A stretch of 64,000 bases of DNA, taken from positions 62,001 to 126,000 of the forward strand of contig CAZHVV010000001.1 of NCBI GenBank assembly GCA_964536265.1, written 5' to 3'. Shown here in pieces: positions 53,390-62,913 of the stretch. This stretch comes from JAPUDS01 sp964536265 (GTDB lineage Bacteria > Patescibacteriota > Saccharimonadia > Saccharimonadales > Saccharimonadaceae). The notes under the pieces were generated by a model. That model saw only the letters and a program-made list of their open reading frames with translations. It was not told the DNA's origin and made no database searches. The first letter of the stretch is position 1. The number at the start of each line of letters is the position of its first letter. A program made the position numbers and the translations under genes.

Positions 53390-55150
53390 ATGCCTGATTT
53401 TTCATCATATTTCGTAAGTTCACATAAACGCACCAAAGTGCTCGGTCTTCTCGTCGGAGCAATTTTTGTTGTTTTTGTGCTGCGTTTGTTTTATATCCAA
53501 GTCATTCGTCATGATTACTATGTCACAGAGGCGCGTAACAGTCAGGTGACAAAGCTCACCATCTTCCCTGAACGCGGGAAGATTTATGCTCGTGACAGTG
53601 ACACAGTTGTACCCTTAGTACTGAACGAAGCTGTGTACACAGTTTTCGCTGATCCATATGAAGTTAAAGACGCTGCCGCGATTCGAAAAGTTTTACAGCG
53701 AGTTGCCGGCGGTGAAATGTTGGCCGATTCGTTCAATTTGCTGAGCGATACATCACGTCGTTATGTCGTGCTAGCGCGACAAGTCTCACGGACGCAAGCT
53801 GAACTAATAAAGAAAGAAGACCTTGCGGGCGTTGGCCTTCAACAGGGAACACGACGTGTCTATCCGGAAAATGGCTTGGCCGGCCAACTGCTTGGGTATG
53901 TAAATACTGAGAATATTGGCCAGTATGGTCTTGAAGAATACATGAACACGCGTCTCGTGGGTCAGGCAGGCTTACTGCAGTCCGTTTCAGATGTCCGACG
54001 CATACCGTTGACTATTGGGACTGATAGCGTGCAGAAACCAGTTGTAAATGGCGATGATATTGTACTGTCGATTGACCGCAACATACAGCAGCGTGCCGAA
54101 ACAGCGCTCAAAGAACAAGTCGATAAAGTACAGGCTAAGAGTGGAAGTGTGGTTGTGATGAACCCGAACAATGGCCAAGTGATGGCAATGGCTAATTATC
54201 CGACATATGAACCGGCGAAATACTCGTCGACAACAGATTACTCACTCTTCCAAAATCAAGTTGTGGACAATCCGTACGAGGCCGGGTCGGTTATTAAAAC
54301 ACTGACAGTCGCGGCAGGTATAGAAGATGGCGCAATCACGCCAACCTCGACATCACCCAACCCAAACGGGTGCACAACAGTTGAGGATAGAACGATTTGT
54401 AACGTGCTGCGTAACGTCACATCTCAGCCAACAACCCAAGACCTACTCACGCTTTCGCTCAACACTGGTGCGGTCAATGTGTTTCGGCAGCTTGGCGGTG
54501 GTTCGTTCAATTCGACTGGACGCGAGAAACTGTATGATTTTTATGTCGGTAAGTATCGCTTTACAAAGCAAACAGGTATAGAACAAGCAAACGAAGCGAA
54601 GGGGGTTGTGTTCGCACCAACAGATGAGGAAGGTAACAATGTCCGGTATGCAAATATGACATTCGGACAAGGTATGACAACCACAATGATGCAGGTGACA
54701 ACGGCCTTCTCATCGATTGTGAATGGGGGTACGTATTACAAACCCACACTGTTGTACGGCGTACGCAAAACAGACGGAACAGTCACGACGTATTCGCCAA
54801 CGACTGTCGCGCAAGGTATTATCACAGCGGAGCACTCAGCCCAAATGCGAGACCTCATCTGGCATGCCCGATATGACCGTACTGGCAAGACGATTGACCC
54901 GGCTGGCTATAAAGTCGGAGGCAAGACAGGTACGAGCGAAGTAATTGACCCAAAAACTGGTCAATACACATCTGACCACACGGTTGGAAGTTATCTCGGT
55001 TTCGGCGGCGCAACACAACCGGAATATGTCATAATGGTACGGATTGATGATGCCCAAGGTGGCGTCTTTGCTGGCTCTGGTGCGGCATCAGCGGCTTTCA
55101 CATCTATTTCCAACTGGGCGCTAAAATATCTAAACATCTCACCAAACTAA
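53390..55150 (+). CDS. ftsI: Penicillin-binding protein 3-type transpeptidase FtsI
   Basis: Class B penicillin-binding protein that cross-links septal peptidoglycan, 586 residues. It has a transmembrane anchor (about 18-38), the non-penicillin-binding module (about 55-220), and the transpeptidase domain with active-site Ser300-x-x-Lys303 (AGSVIK), Ser356-x-Asn358 (SLN) and Lys512-Thr-Gly514 (GGKTGTS). No PASTA domains follow. An internal -10 box precedes it, allowing expression without mraZ-rsmH. Confidence 0.95.
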   Translation: MPDFSSYFVSSHKRTKVLGLLVGAIFVVFVLRLFYIQVIRHDYYVTEARNSQVTKLTIFPERGKIYARDSDTVVPLVLNEAVYTVFADPYEVKDAAAIRKVLQRVAGGEMLADSFNLLSDTSRRYVVLARQVSRTQAELIKKEDLAGVGLQQGTRRVYPENGLAGQLLGYVNTENIGQYGLEEYMNTRLVGQAGLLQSVSDVRRIPLTIGTDSVQKPVVNGDDIVLSIDRNIQQRAETALKEQVDKVQAKSGSVVVMNPNNGQVMAMANYPTYEPAKYSSTTDYSLFQNQVVDNPYEAGSVIKTLTVAAGIEDGAITPTSTSPNPNGCTTVEDRTICNVLRNVTSQPTTQDLLTLSLNTGAVNVFRQLGGGSFNSTGREKLYDFYVGKYRFTKQTGIEQANEAKGVVFAPTDEEGNNVRYANMTFGQGMTTTMMQVTTAFSSIVNGGTYYKPTLLYGVRKTDGTVTTYSPTTVAQGIITAEHSAQMRDLIWHARYDRTGKTIDPAGYKVGGKTGTSEVIDPKTGQYTSDHTVGSYLGFGGATQPEYVIMVRIDDAQGGVFAGSGAASAAFTSISNWALKYLNISPN

Positions 55151-55163
55151 ACAAGGACACTAT

Positions 55164-56204
55164 ATGGACGAAATGCTACTGCTCAGCCAACTCACACAAC
55201 AGCTTACAAAGCTCTTTGCACTTTCGGTTGGAGCATTTCTGCTCTCTATGGCGTTAACACCGGTGTATACGTATGTTGCATATCGCTATAGGTTCTGGAA
55301 GCAGCCACGCACGACGAGCACGACCGGAGAGGAGTTGACGGTATTCTCAAAACTGCACGAGGCGAAGCATCGTCGCAATATTCCAACGATGGCTGGTCTC
55401 GTCTTTGTTATTGTTATCGCTGTTGTGACGCTACTCGTAAACCTTGACCGTCAGCAAACTTGGTTGCCACTTGCTGCTTTAATCGGAGGGGCTCTTGTTG
55501 GTCTTATTGACGATATTATCAATATTAAAAGCGATGGTACAGGGGTGAGCGGTCTGCGTTCTGGTATCAAATTTATGCTTATCTCGGCAGTTGCAATCAT
55601 TGGCGCTTGGTTCTTCTTCTCAAAACTCGAATATTCTATGGTACATGTTCCATTCCTTGGTGAGTGGGAACTTGGTTGGCTTATCATGCCACTCTTTGCT
55701 CTTGCAGTCGTGTCGGCGGGTAACGCCGTGAATATCAGCGATGGTCTCGATGGACTTGCCGGTGGTTTGCTTGCGCAAGCGTATGCATTTTTCGGCATCA
55801 TTGCATTGCTACAGGGGAGTTATGGAATAGCTGGTTTCTGTTTTACCATTGTTGGCGCGCTCATGAGCTATATCTGGTTCAATATCTACCCAGCACGCTT
55901 CTTTATGGGGGATGTGGGGAGTTTCGCGCTCGGAACGGCGCTGGGGGTCGTTGCGATGTTAACAAATACACTCTTCTTGCTGCCAGTTATCGGCATAGTC
56001 TTTGTTATTGAAGCCGGTTCGAGTTTGCTCCAAATCATCTCGAAAAAGTTTTTCCATCGCAAAATTTTTATCTCGGCACCGTATCACCATCATCTTGAAG
56101 CAAGCGGGTGGCCTGAAGTGAAAGTAACTATGCGCTTCTGGGTTATTGGCGCAATCTTTGGCTTTATTGGTCTATTGCTGGCATTAGCAGGAGGTCATAT
56201 CTAG
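55164..56204 (+). CDS. mraY: Phospho-N-acetylmuramoyl-pentapeptide transferase MraY
   Basis: Makes lipid I from UDP-MurNAc-pentapeptide and undecaprenyl phosphate. The 346-residue polytopic protein shows the aspartate pair in LIDDIINIKSDG (Asp116-Asp117), NISDGLDGLAGG (190-201) and MGDVGSFALG near residue 250. A His-rich stretch, PYHHHLEASGWPE (about 305-317), is the family C-terminal motif. It abuts ftsW with a 1-base overlap. The usual murE and murF genes are not between ftsI and mraY. Confidence 0.95.
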   Translation: MDEMLLLSQLTQQLTKLFALSVGAFLLSMALTPVYTYVAYRYRFWKQPRTTSTTGEELTVFSKLHEAKHRRNIPTMAGLVFVIVIAVVTLLVNLDRQQTWLPLAALIGGALVGLIDDIINIKSDGTGVSGLRSGIKFMLISAVAIIGAWFFFSKLEYSMVHVPFLGEWELGWLIMPLFALAVVSAGNAVNISDGLDGLAGGLLAQAYAFFGIIALLQGSYGIAGFCFTIVGALMSYIWFNIYPARFFMGDVGSFALGTALGVVAMLTNTLFLLPVIGIVFVIEAGSSLLQIISKKFFHRKIFISAPYHHHLEASGWPEVKVTMRFWVIGAIFGFIGLLLALAGGHI

Positions 56205-57493
56205 TGGTAGGAACTGTCCGACGTCGCTCCGCAGTTAGCCGGGATGAATCAATCCCTTCAGTTCGTCGACATCGACCGGATTATCAACTGGTACTATTTA
56301 TGGGTCTTCTGATGTTAATTGGCCTGGTCGTGTTGTATTCTATCAGTCCAGCGCGCGTTGAACTTATCAATTCGCTGTCCGACAGTTCGCTCGACCAAAC
56401 ACACTTTATGCAACGGCAACTACTTCACTTGTCGGTCGGGCTAGGCATGTTTATCGTCGCCTCACTTGTGCCGATTGTATGGTGGAAGCGCTATGCATCA
56501 ACACTATTGCTCACGGGTATAATCGCCTCAGTGATACTAGCAATTCTGGGGTTGTTCATGGATGGCGGCCTGATAATCAAAACAGGTGGTGCAGTTCGTT
56601 GGTTTAATTTTGGTTTTACGTCGTTTCAGCCGGCCGAACTGCTCAAATTTGGCATGATGATGTATCTTGCTGTATTTCTCGGGCGGCGAGTAAAGGAAGG
56701 GACAGTCAATAGCTGGCAGGCGACACTACTGCCAGTTGGGATTGTTGTCGCTGTTGCGGCGTTGCTTATTATTGTTTTTCAACGAGATATGGGGACGGGT
56801 ATAACATTATTCGGTATGGTAGCGGCAATGTTGTTTGTCGCCGGTCTCAATAAGCGCTGGATGCTTCTAGCTGGCTCTACGGCGGTCGGTGTCGGTCTTT
56901 TGTTAATTGTAACGTCTCCACACCGCATTGCACGTGTTTTGACGTTCCTGAACCCGTCTGATGTCTCTGATGCGTCGTCATATCACATCACACAAGCAGC
57001 GATTGCTCTTGGCTCTGGTGGATTGTTCGGTAAAGGACTGGGGCAGGGGGTGCAAGCGTTCGGATATTTACCCGAGGCTGTCAACGATTCAATCTTTGCA
57101 ATTCTTGGGGAGACATTCGGCTTTATTGGAGTAGTGTTGATATTGATTATATTTGCCGGTTTGCTGCGTCGTTTACTAAAAACAATGGATGCGACAGTTG
57201 ATATCACGTCACGTTTGATTGTCGCGGGTGTGTTTGGTCTGATTGCCACGCATATCATTGTCAATGTCGGTGCTATGACGGGCGTCTTCCCATTAACAGG
57301 GGTGACATTGCCATTCCTAAGCTTTGGTGGGACGAGTCTCTTGTTCACGATGCTAGGGCTAGGTGTGGTCTTCGCCATTTCGCGCTATACTACACATCAG
57401 AATATAACCAAACAGGAGGCGGCCAGTGAAACTGCTGAGCGTCGGCGGGGGGTCGGGCGGTCACGTTACCCCAGTTCTCGCCGTAATCAATGA
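56204..57493 (+). CDS. ftsW: Lipid II polymerase/cell division protein FtsW
   Basis: SEDS-family glycosyltransferase that polymerises septal glycan together with FtsI. The 429 residues contain about ten helices and the SEDS signatures GAVRWFNFG, FQPAELLKFGMM and GVTLPFLSFGGTSL. The GTG start shares one base with the mraY stop, and the 3' end overlaps murG by 68 bases. The C-terminal tail is basic and arginine-rich, ending SRYPSSRRNQ. Confidence 0.95.
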   Translation: MVGTVRRRSAVSRDESIPSVRRHRPDYQLVLFMGLLMLIGLVVLYSISPARVELINSLSDSSLDQTHFMQRQLLHLSVGLGMFIVASLVPIVWWKRYASTLLLTGIIASVILAILGLFMDGGLIIKTGGAVRWFNFGFTSFQPAELLKFGMMMYLAVFLGRRVKEGTVNSWQATLLPVGIVVAVAALLIIVFQRDMGTGITLFGMVAAMLFVAGLNKRWMLLAGSTAVGVGLLLIVTSPHRIARVLTFLNPSDVSDASSYHITQAAIALGSGGLFGKGLGQGVQAFGYLPEAVNDSIFAILGETFGFIGVVLILIIFAGLLRRLLKTMDATVDITSRLIVAGVFGLIATHIIVNVGAMTGVFPLTGVTLPFLSFGGTSLLFTMLGLGVVFAISRYTTHQNITKQEAASETAERRRGVGRSRYPSSRRNQ

Positions 57494-58571
57494 ACTTGCG
57501 GCGCTAGATAACGAGCTTGATGCTCGATTTATCACCGACAAAGCGTTCGTATTGCAAGCACGTGGATTGATGCAGCACGCAGATGTGCCTGTTCGAGTAC
57601 AAACAATTGTCGCAGGAAAATTGCGTCGCTATTCCGATATACCTCTTCATAAGCAGTTGTTACATATACCAACTGTGGCGCGTAACGTCACAGATATGTT
57701 CAAAGTTATTGGCGGAATACTACAAAGTCTCTGGCTGCTACTGCGCGAACGCCCCGATGTTGTATTTGCGAAAGGTGGCTATGTGTCCCTGCCGATGGGG
57801 TGGGCAGCACATATACTCCGGATTCCGCTTGTTATCCATGATTCAGACGCACGTCCGGGTCTGACGAACCGTATTTTAGCTCGATGGGCAACCATGATTA
57901 CAACGGGTGCACCATTAGAGAATTACACCTATGAATCTGAGCGTGCGCGGTATGTTGGTGTCCCGATTGACGATACATTCCATCCGTTTTCGGCTGACGA
58001 GCAACGTGCTGCGAAGAAGATGCTTGGTTTCGACGAGACCACTCCTTTAGTGGTCGTGACCGGTGGCGGTCTTGGGGCACGAGATATCAATCAAGCGGTA
58101 GTCGCAATTGCTCAACAACTCCTCGAAAAGGGGTATGGTGTGTACCATGTTGCAGGCGAAAAACAGTTTAATACGATTCAACGTGCAATTCCGTCAGATA
58201 CTCGCTACATGCTTGTACCGTTTGTTTACAAGGATATGGCGCAGGTGCTGGGTGCAGCTGATGTCGTTATCAGTCGGGCAAGCGCAACCTTTCTTCAAGA
58301 GCTGTCAGCGCTAGCGAAACCTATCATTATTATTCCGTCGAGTTCATTAAGTGACCAGATAAAAAATGCAGAACAGTACGAAAAGGCTGGAGCAGCTGTT
58401 GTACTGCGTGATGAGCAGATAGGGGAGAACCCAACTGCCCTATTGGAATCGATAGTAAAAATCACAACAGACAACGAATATGCTGATTCACTTTCAACAC
58501 ATCTTCACGGACTTGCGAAGCCGCAGGCAGCACATGATATGGCAATAGTACTTTTAGAGGCAGGGAAATAG
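57426..58571 (+). CDS. murG: UDP-GlcNAc--undecaprenyl-pyrophosphoryl-MurNAc-pentapeptide transferase MurG
   Basis: Makes lipid II from lipid I. GT-B fold of 381 residues; the N-terminal loop GGGSGGHVTP (7-16) and a second glycine loop VTGGGLGARDIN (about 210-221) are present, and VISRASATFLQEL gives the UDP-GlcNAc site. It starts at GTG, 68 bases inside ftsW, an unusually long same-strand overlap. The start matches the usual MurG N-terminus, so the overlap seems real. Confidence 0.94.
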   Translation: MKLLSVGGGSGGHVTPVLAVINELAALDNELDARFITDKAFVLQARGLMQHADVPVRVQTIVAGKLRRYSDIPLHKQLLHIPTVARNVTDMFKVIGGILQSLWLLLRERPDVVFAKGGYVSLPMGWAAHILRIPLVIHDSDARPGLTNRILARWATMITTGAPLENYTYESERARYVGVPIDDTFHPFSADEQRAAKKMLGFDETTPLVVVTGGGLGARDINQAVVAIAQQLLEKGYGVYHVAGEKQFNTIQRAIPSDTRYMLVPFVYKDMAQVLGAADVVISRASATFLQELSALAKPIIIIPSSSLSDQIKNAEQYEKAGAAVVLRDEQIGENPTALLESIVKITTDNEYADSLSTHLHGLAKPQAAHDMAIVLLEAGK

Positions 58572-58581
58572 GAGTATCGCG

Positions 58582-59484
58582 GTGGGGCTTTTTTCAAAGA
58601 AACAACACGCCCAAGTTCGGCAACCACATATAAGCGACAACAATGACGCCTATATTTTTCGTCGTAGTCGAACAATGACAGGCTCGTTGTCTAACACAGT
58701 ACGTGCGGTGTCTGAAGACCGGGCTGATCTCAAGTCGCAGCGTCTAAAGCACCATGATTTACGCCGTCATCGACGACGGCTTCTTGGATGGCTTATGGCA
58801 GTTCTTGCTGTTAGCGCGGCTCTTTATGGCCTCATAACGCAATATATACCTAGTGTTATTGTTTCGGTCGCACCGGCCGTCGTGCAGGATCGCTATGCTG
58901 CATCCATTCAAGATTATCTGCACAGTCATCCAACCGAGAGATTTTTCTTTAGTATTGATACGTCGCGACTCACCCTTGTACTTCAAGCGAAGTATCCTGA
59001 GGTGAAAACAGTCGCTGTTCAACCAACCTCATTTTTACAAGCAGCCGATGCGCAAGTTGTTGTACGCCAGCCTATTGCATCATGGACGGTCGGGAGCAAG
59101 AAATATTATATCGATGAACATGGAGTTGCTTTTAGCCAGAATTACCTCAAGGAACCAGCCTTAACAGTAACGGATAATACCGGTATCGACCCTTCTGATG
59201 CTGGTGCTGTTGCCTCTGAACGGATGCTACGTTTTATCGGGCGGCTCGTCGCTCTTGTCCAGCAAGCAGGCTACACTGTTGAGAAGGTAGAATTACCCGC
59301 TCAAACAAGCCGACAAATTGCTTTGACCCTGCAGGGAAGGGGATATCCGATACGGACGAATCTTGATCGTGATGTCGCATCACAAGCAGCAGATGTCGTT
59401 GCTGCGGTAAAGTATTTTGATAGCAAACAAATTACACCTGGGTATGTTGATGTACGTGTTGGTTCAAAAGCCTATTACAAATAG
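58582..59484 (+). CDS. ftsQ: FtsQ/DivIB cell division protein
   Basis: A bitopic division protein of 300 residues. The cytoplasmic N-terminus (about 1-65) is basic and disordered, with a transmembrane helix (about 69-91, LLGWLMAVLAVSAALYGLI), a POTRA domain (about 100-175), and the beta domain of FtsQ. It is the last gene of this dcw operon; ftsA and ftsZ do not follow in the window. The GTG start has a TAGGAG site. Confidence 0.85.
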   Translation: MGLFSKKQHAQVRQPHISDNNDAYIFRRSRTMTGSLSNTVRAVSEDRADLKSQRLKHHDLRRHRRRLLGWLMAVLAVSAALYGLITQYIPSVIVSVAPAVVQDRYAASIQDYLHSHPTERFFFSIDTSRLTLVLQAKYPEVKTVAVQPTSFLQAADAQVVVRQPIASWTVGSKKYYIDEHGVAFSQNYLKEPALTVTDNTGIDPSDAGAVASERMLRFIGRLVALVQQAGYTVEKVELPAQTSRQIALTLQGRGYPIRTNLDRDVASQAADVVAAVKYFDSKQITPGYVDVRVGSKAYYK

Positions 59485-59487
59485 CAC

Positions 59488-59566
59488 TACTTCCCAATTA
59501 TGAGAGTGTTCTAAATATGTTCTATTTGTTGATAAATAGAAATACATATAAAAACATAGGGAAGTA
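59488..59566 (+). repeat. Nested inverted repeats after ftsQ
   Basis: Outer 8-bp stem TACTTCCC/GGGAAGTA and inner perfect 8-bp stem TTCTATTT/AAATAGAA with a six-base loop. There is no T-run typical of intrinsic termination. Confidence 0.65.
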
Positions 59567-59648
59567 ACAAAGTCAAACGAATGTCAAAATAGTGGGAAAG
59601 TGGGGGGCGTGAAAACATATTTGCAAAAAGTCAAATATTTCATGAACG

Positions 59649-59657
59649 TGTGGATAA
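59649..59657 (-). promoter_or_regulatory. DnaA-type box, reverse orientation
   Basis: TGTGGATAA, the exact complement of TTATCCACA, in the noncoding gap after ftsQ. Confidence 0.4.
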
Positions 59658-60117
59658 CCGGGTGCGTATGACATACAAAAACAACAACAATGCAAAATGA
59701 GTGGCATAGCACATAAAAACGATAGCGAACAAACACAGTAATAGTACGTAGTTGTTGACACAATAGCACATACAGCGCCAAACTCCCCCGCTGAGAAGGT
59801 ATAGTGAATCAACTTTTCACTACATCCGCTTAGTCGTAAAAGATATATTGTGCGACATAGACTATATTGATGAAAGTTGATTATTGATACGTTCTCTTCC
59901 ACTATGTTTTGCTCGGTTTTTTGTCGTTCCGCTCTTCAACTTACCTACACGTTTATGGTCCTCTGCTTTTGCCGAACGGCCATCACTTTTTACAACTTTT
60001 ACTATGTGCACATGAACAAATGGCATGTTTATTACGATATCGCTATCAAAATACAAACGTTCTATATTCGTTCTATGCTGCTATATAACAACTATTGTTT
60101 GTGATTGAGTGGGTGTA

Positions 60118-62862
60118 TCAATGATGTAGGCGTAGTTCTGTCACGTCAGCTGCAGGCTTGTCTTGTGTCTCATGAACGGGGCGGGGTGCCTGTGTCTGCC
60201 CTGCCTCACTAGATGATTTGTTGCGGCTACGTGAACGTGTGCGTTTGCGCTTTGGTCTGTCGGAAGGTTCGGTATCGGTTGTAGGCACATGCGGCTGTGC
60301 GTGTGTCTCCTGTGGGGCATGGGGGGCCTTCCCCTGCCCTGTGGTGTTAGGTTGAGGATGCTTAGGGACCGCTACTGCACCTCTGTCGATTGGCCAATTT
60401 TTAGCCTGTGTTGCCGACTGAGGTGGTTGTGAGGCCTGTTGGTTGCGAGGTGAGACTAGTTCTTGAATCTCTTGTTCAACTTCAGCGCGGTCACGAGAGT
60501 AGAGACGGCGTGAGTTGTCAACGATATACGCAAAATAGTCGGTCTGAGGTGTGGGTATCGTCAGGGTGGTGGCACTGAAAGCAGGTGATTTTTCGCCTTT
60601 AATGACCATATTGATAACAAAGCTTCGGTTATGCATTTGCAGAAGGTCACCGGGTTCGAACTGTGGCTCGAATTGCTTTGCGAGCAATGGAGCGTCGTCT
60701 GCACTCACACGGAAGCTAATCATGGTGCCAACGTTACCAAAGACAGCGTCGCGGACGTTCTCTTGCATTTGGGAAATGTACTGGTTTGCGACTGTTAGGT
60801 TAAGGCCGTATTTGCGTGCCTCTGAGAGAATGGTCGCAAAACTATCAGTAGCAAAGTTTTGGAATTCGTCGACGTACAAATAGAATGGCCGGCGATTTTC
60901 AATTTCTGGTATATCAGAGCGGCTCATGGCGGCAAGCTGAATCTTAGTAACGAGGAAGGCACCAAGAATTGCGGCGTTGTCTTCGCCAATGAGACCCTTA
61001 CTAAGGTTAACTATCAGAATCTTGCCTTCATCCATAATTTCACGGATATTGAAGGTACTTTTCGGTTGGCCGATGATATTGCGTACAATCGGGTTAGCTG
61101 TGAAAGCACCAACCTTGTTTAGTACCGGAGCGATTGCTTCAGCCTGGAACTTGTCGTTCCAGCTGGCAAATTCAACGCGCCAGAACTGCATCACGACAGT
61201 ATCGGTGCATGTCGAGAGAACCTGTTCGCGGAACTTTTTATCTGTCAACATACGGGTGATATCGAGCATGGTAGTGTTTGGATGGTCGAGCAGCGCGAGG
61301 ATGGTATATCGCAAAATATACTCGAGGCGAGGCCCCCAGCTATCACCGAACATGCGCTTCAGTACCCCAATGATTTCCGAGCTGATATTGTTTTTCATGC
61401 CGGGGTTGATGACTTCCATAGGGTTGAACCCAAGCGGGTAGGCAGTATCGGCAGGGTTGAAATAGACAACGTCTTTAATACGGTGTGCAGGGATAAATTT
61501 GAGGTTGTTGACCGCAAAGTCACCGTGCGGGTCAATGATAGCGTACCCAACGTTATGAAACACGTCTGACAGTGCGAAGAGCTCGAGTAGACCACTCTTC
61601 CCTGCACCAGTTTGCCCAATGATATAGACGTGTCGTGAACGATCATACCGCCACAGCCCAAACTGTTGGTTGATACCTCGGAAGTTCGTCAGGCCAAAGG
61701 CACTTACCTGTTCGTCGTTGGCTGAATTACCATTTAAGACCGGTAGGTTTGATGGTGGTTCAGCGGTTTTTACGTTTGCCCAGACAATACTCGGTGTTTC
61801 CACATTTGTGTGTGGCAGGTGGAAGACCGAGGCAAGTTCTTCGATATTGAGGATATACCCTCTGTCTATAAAGAAACGGGCTGTGTATTTACTGATGTCA
61901 TCTTGTTTAAAACTCGCGTTTGCAACTTTGAAGCCGTTTAGGTTAGTCGAATTGAACTGTTTAAACGTACCAACAATCGCTTGCATACGGAGTTTTGCTG
62001 TTTCTTTGTCATTCCCGAGGTATGCTATGCGGATTTTCACTTGGTAGCCAAGCTTTGTGGACTTCTTTTCAATTTCGGAAATACGCGTTTTGTCGCGTTC
62101 GGTTAACTCTCGTGGTGTGGCAGGTTTGCCGTTTTCTTCCGGCGGTGCCCAGAGTGCTGCGATAGCACGCAATAGATACATACCAATTTTGCCAAAGGCG
62201 TCATTTCCTCCACCAGCTGAGCCTTTTTTGATTGCTTCTGCGAATGAACTTGCACGTCGGTGCCAACTGTCTGCAACCGGTCGAGCTACTACCTGAATCC
62301 ACACCTCTTCATCAGATGTCTCAAGTTTTGCTAAGGTCGCCGTGATGCCTGCAAGCGGGTCAACCTCAAAACTCTGGAATGTTTTGATTGGCAACATTTC
62401 ATTGTCGGTTGGCACGAGTTCAGCAGTATGGATTATATCGTGGTCGAACTGTCGCGTCGTGTAGTCTTCCTCTGCTTCATGAATCTGAACTGTTGGGTAT
62501 TGAGCATACACCTGTCCTTCAACAAAGTTCTGCAGGTGTTTTGGTACCCATACATAAAAACGAATAAGTTTGCCAACAGCGGCAATTTCGAAACTGATAT
62601 GTTCTTGTAGTCCACCGCTGAGACGCAACTCGCGTTTATCACGCAAAATACCATGTAAGCTTGCGAACATTTGCTCGGCAGCAAGCTCCTTCTTATCATT
62701 GGTGCGCGGAATTTCGAGAACAAGGAGCTTATGCTCGGTATGTTCAAGTATGTCAGCCTTCTTGTAGTTACGTATAGCAAGGTATATGAGCACGATAACT
62801 ACTGGTATCCAGATATACCAGAGTGACAAAAGGCCGAAAAACCACGAAAGAAATGTACCCAT
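60118..62862 (-). CDS. VirD4/HerA-like DNA-transfer ATPase, membrane-anchored
   Basis: A 914-residue ATPase of the TraG/VirD4-HerA group. An N-terminal hydrophobic pair (about 4-30) is followed by a CPR-typical domain (about 40-390), Walker A GQTGAGKS (416-423), Walker B YLYVDEFQN (661-669) and ANQYISQM (692-699). A disordered tail (about 805-914) is rich in Gln, Pro and His, with a basic KRKRTRSRSR segment. No other type IV secretion genes are near. It could be a DNA pump for uptake, conjugation or chromosome work; coupling to the next gene upstream on the same strand is likely. Confidence 0.88.
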   Translation of the reverse strand: MGTFLSWFFGLLSLWYIWIPVVIVLIYLAIRNYKKADILEHTEHKLLVLEIPRTNDKKELAAEQMFASLHGILRDKRELRLSGGLQEHISFEIAAVGKLIRFYVWVPKHLQNFVEGQVYAQYPTVQIHEAEEDYTTRQFDHDIIHTAELVPTDNEMLPIKTFQSFEVDPLAGITATLAKLETSDEEVWIQVVARPVADSWHRRASSFAEAIKKGSAGGGNDAFGKIGMYLLRAIAALWAPPEENGKPATPRELTERDKTRISEIEKKSTKLGYQVKIRIAYLGNDKETAKLRMQAIVGTFKQFNSTNLNGFKVANASFKQDDISKYTARFFIDRGYILNIEELASVFHLPHTNVETPSIVWANVKTAEPPSNLPVLNGNSANDEQVSAFGLTNFRGINQQFGLWRYDRSRHVYIIGQTGAGKSGLLELFALSDVFHNVGYAIIDPHGDFAVNNLKFIPAHRIKDVVYFNPADTAYPLGFNPMEVINPGMKNNISSEIIGVLKRMFGDSWGPRLEYILRYTILALLDHPNTTMLDITRMLTDKKFREQVLSTCTDTVVMQFWRVEFASWNDKFQAEAIAPVLNKVGAFTANPIVRNIIGQPKSTFNIREIMDEGKILIVNLSKGLIGEDNAAILGAFLVTKIQLAAMSRSDIPEIENRRPFYLYVDEFQNFATDSFATILSEARKYGLNLTVANQYISQMQENVRDAVFGNVGTMISFRVSADDAPLLAKQFEPQFEPGDLLQMHNRSFVINMVIKGEKSPAFSATTLTIPTPQTDYFAYIVDNSRRLYSRDRAEVEQEIQELVSPRNQQASQPPQSATQAKNWPIDRGAVAVPKHPQPNTTGQGKAPHAPQETHAQPHVPTTDTEPSDRPKRKRTRSRSRNKSSSEAGQTQAPRPVHETQDKPAADVTELRLHH

Positions 62863-62913
62863 CGCTACCTCTTATTCTCTCGCATATTGATGATAAGCGC
62901 AAACGTTTTTTGC

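Larger units (their letters stand above)
59485..60117. other. 633-bp noncoding gap between convergent genes
   Basis: No convincing gene is seen. Just after ftsQ, TACTTCCC (59488-59495) pairs with GGGAAGTA (59559-59566) around an inner hairpin TTCTATTT/AAATAGAA (59520-59541). A G-rich stretch with GTGGG repeats lies near 59590, a DnaA-type box at 59649-59657, and a TAGTGA/TCACTA hairpin near 59805-59825. A 64-codon basic frame on the minus strand (59862-60056) lacks a good start signal. Confidence 0.55.

Noticed and set aside
59862..60056. 64-codon basic ORF on the minus strand in the ftsQ gap
   Set aside because: There is no ribosome site and no -10 box at the usual distance, and the lysine-rich composition follows from local A-richness on that strand. 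It was kept only as a remark.
50743..60117. Chromosomal origin (oriC) near the DnaA boxes
   Set aside because: There are only two isolated boxes 8.6 kb apart, with no dnaA, dnaN or box cluster.
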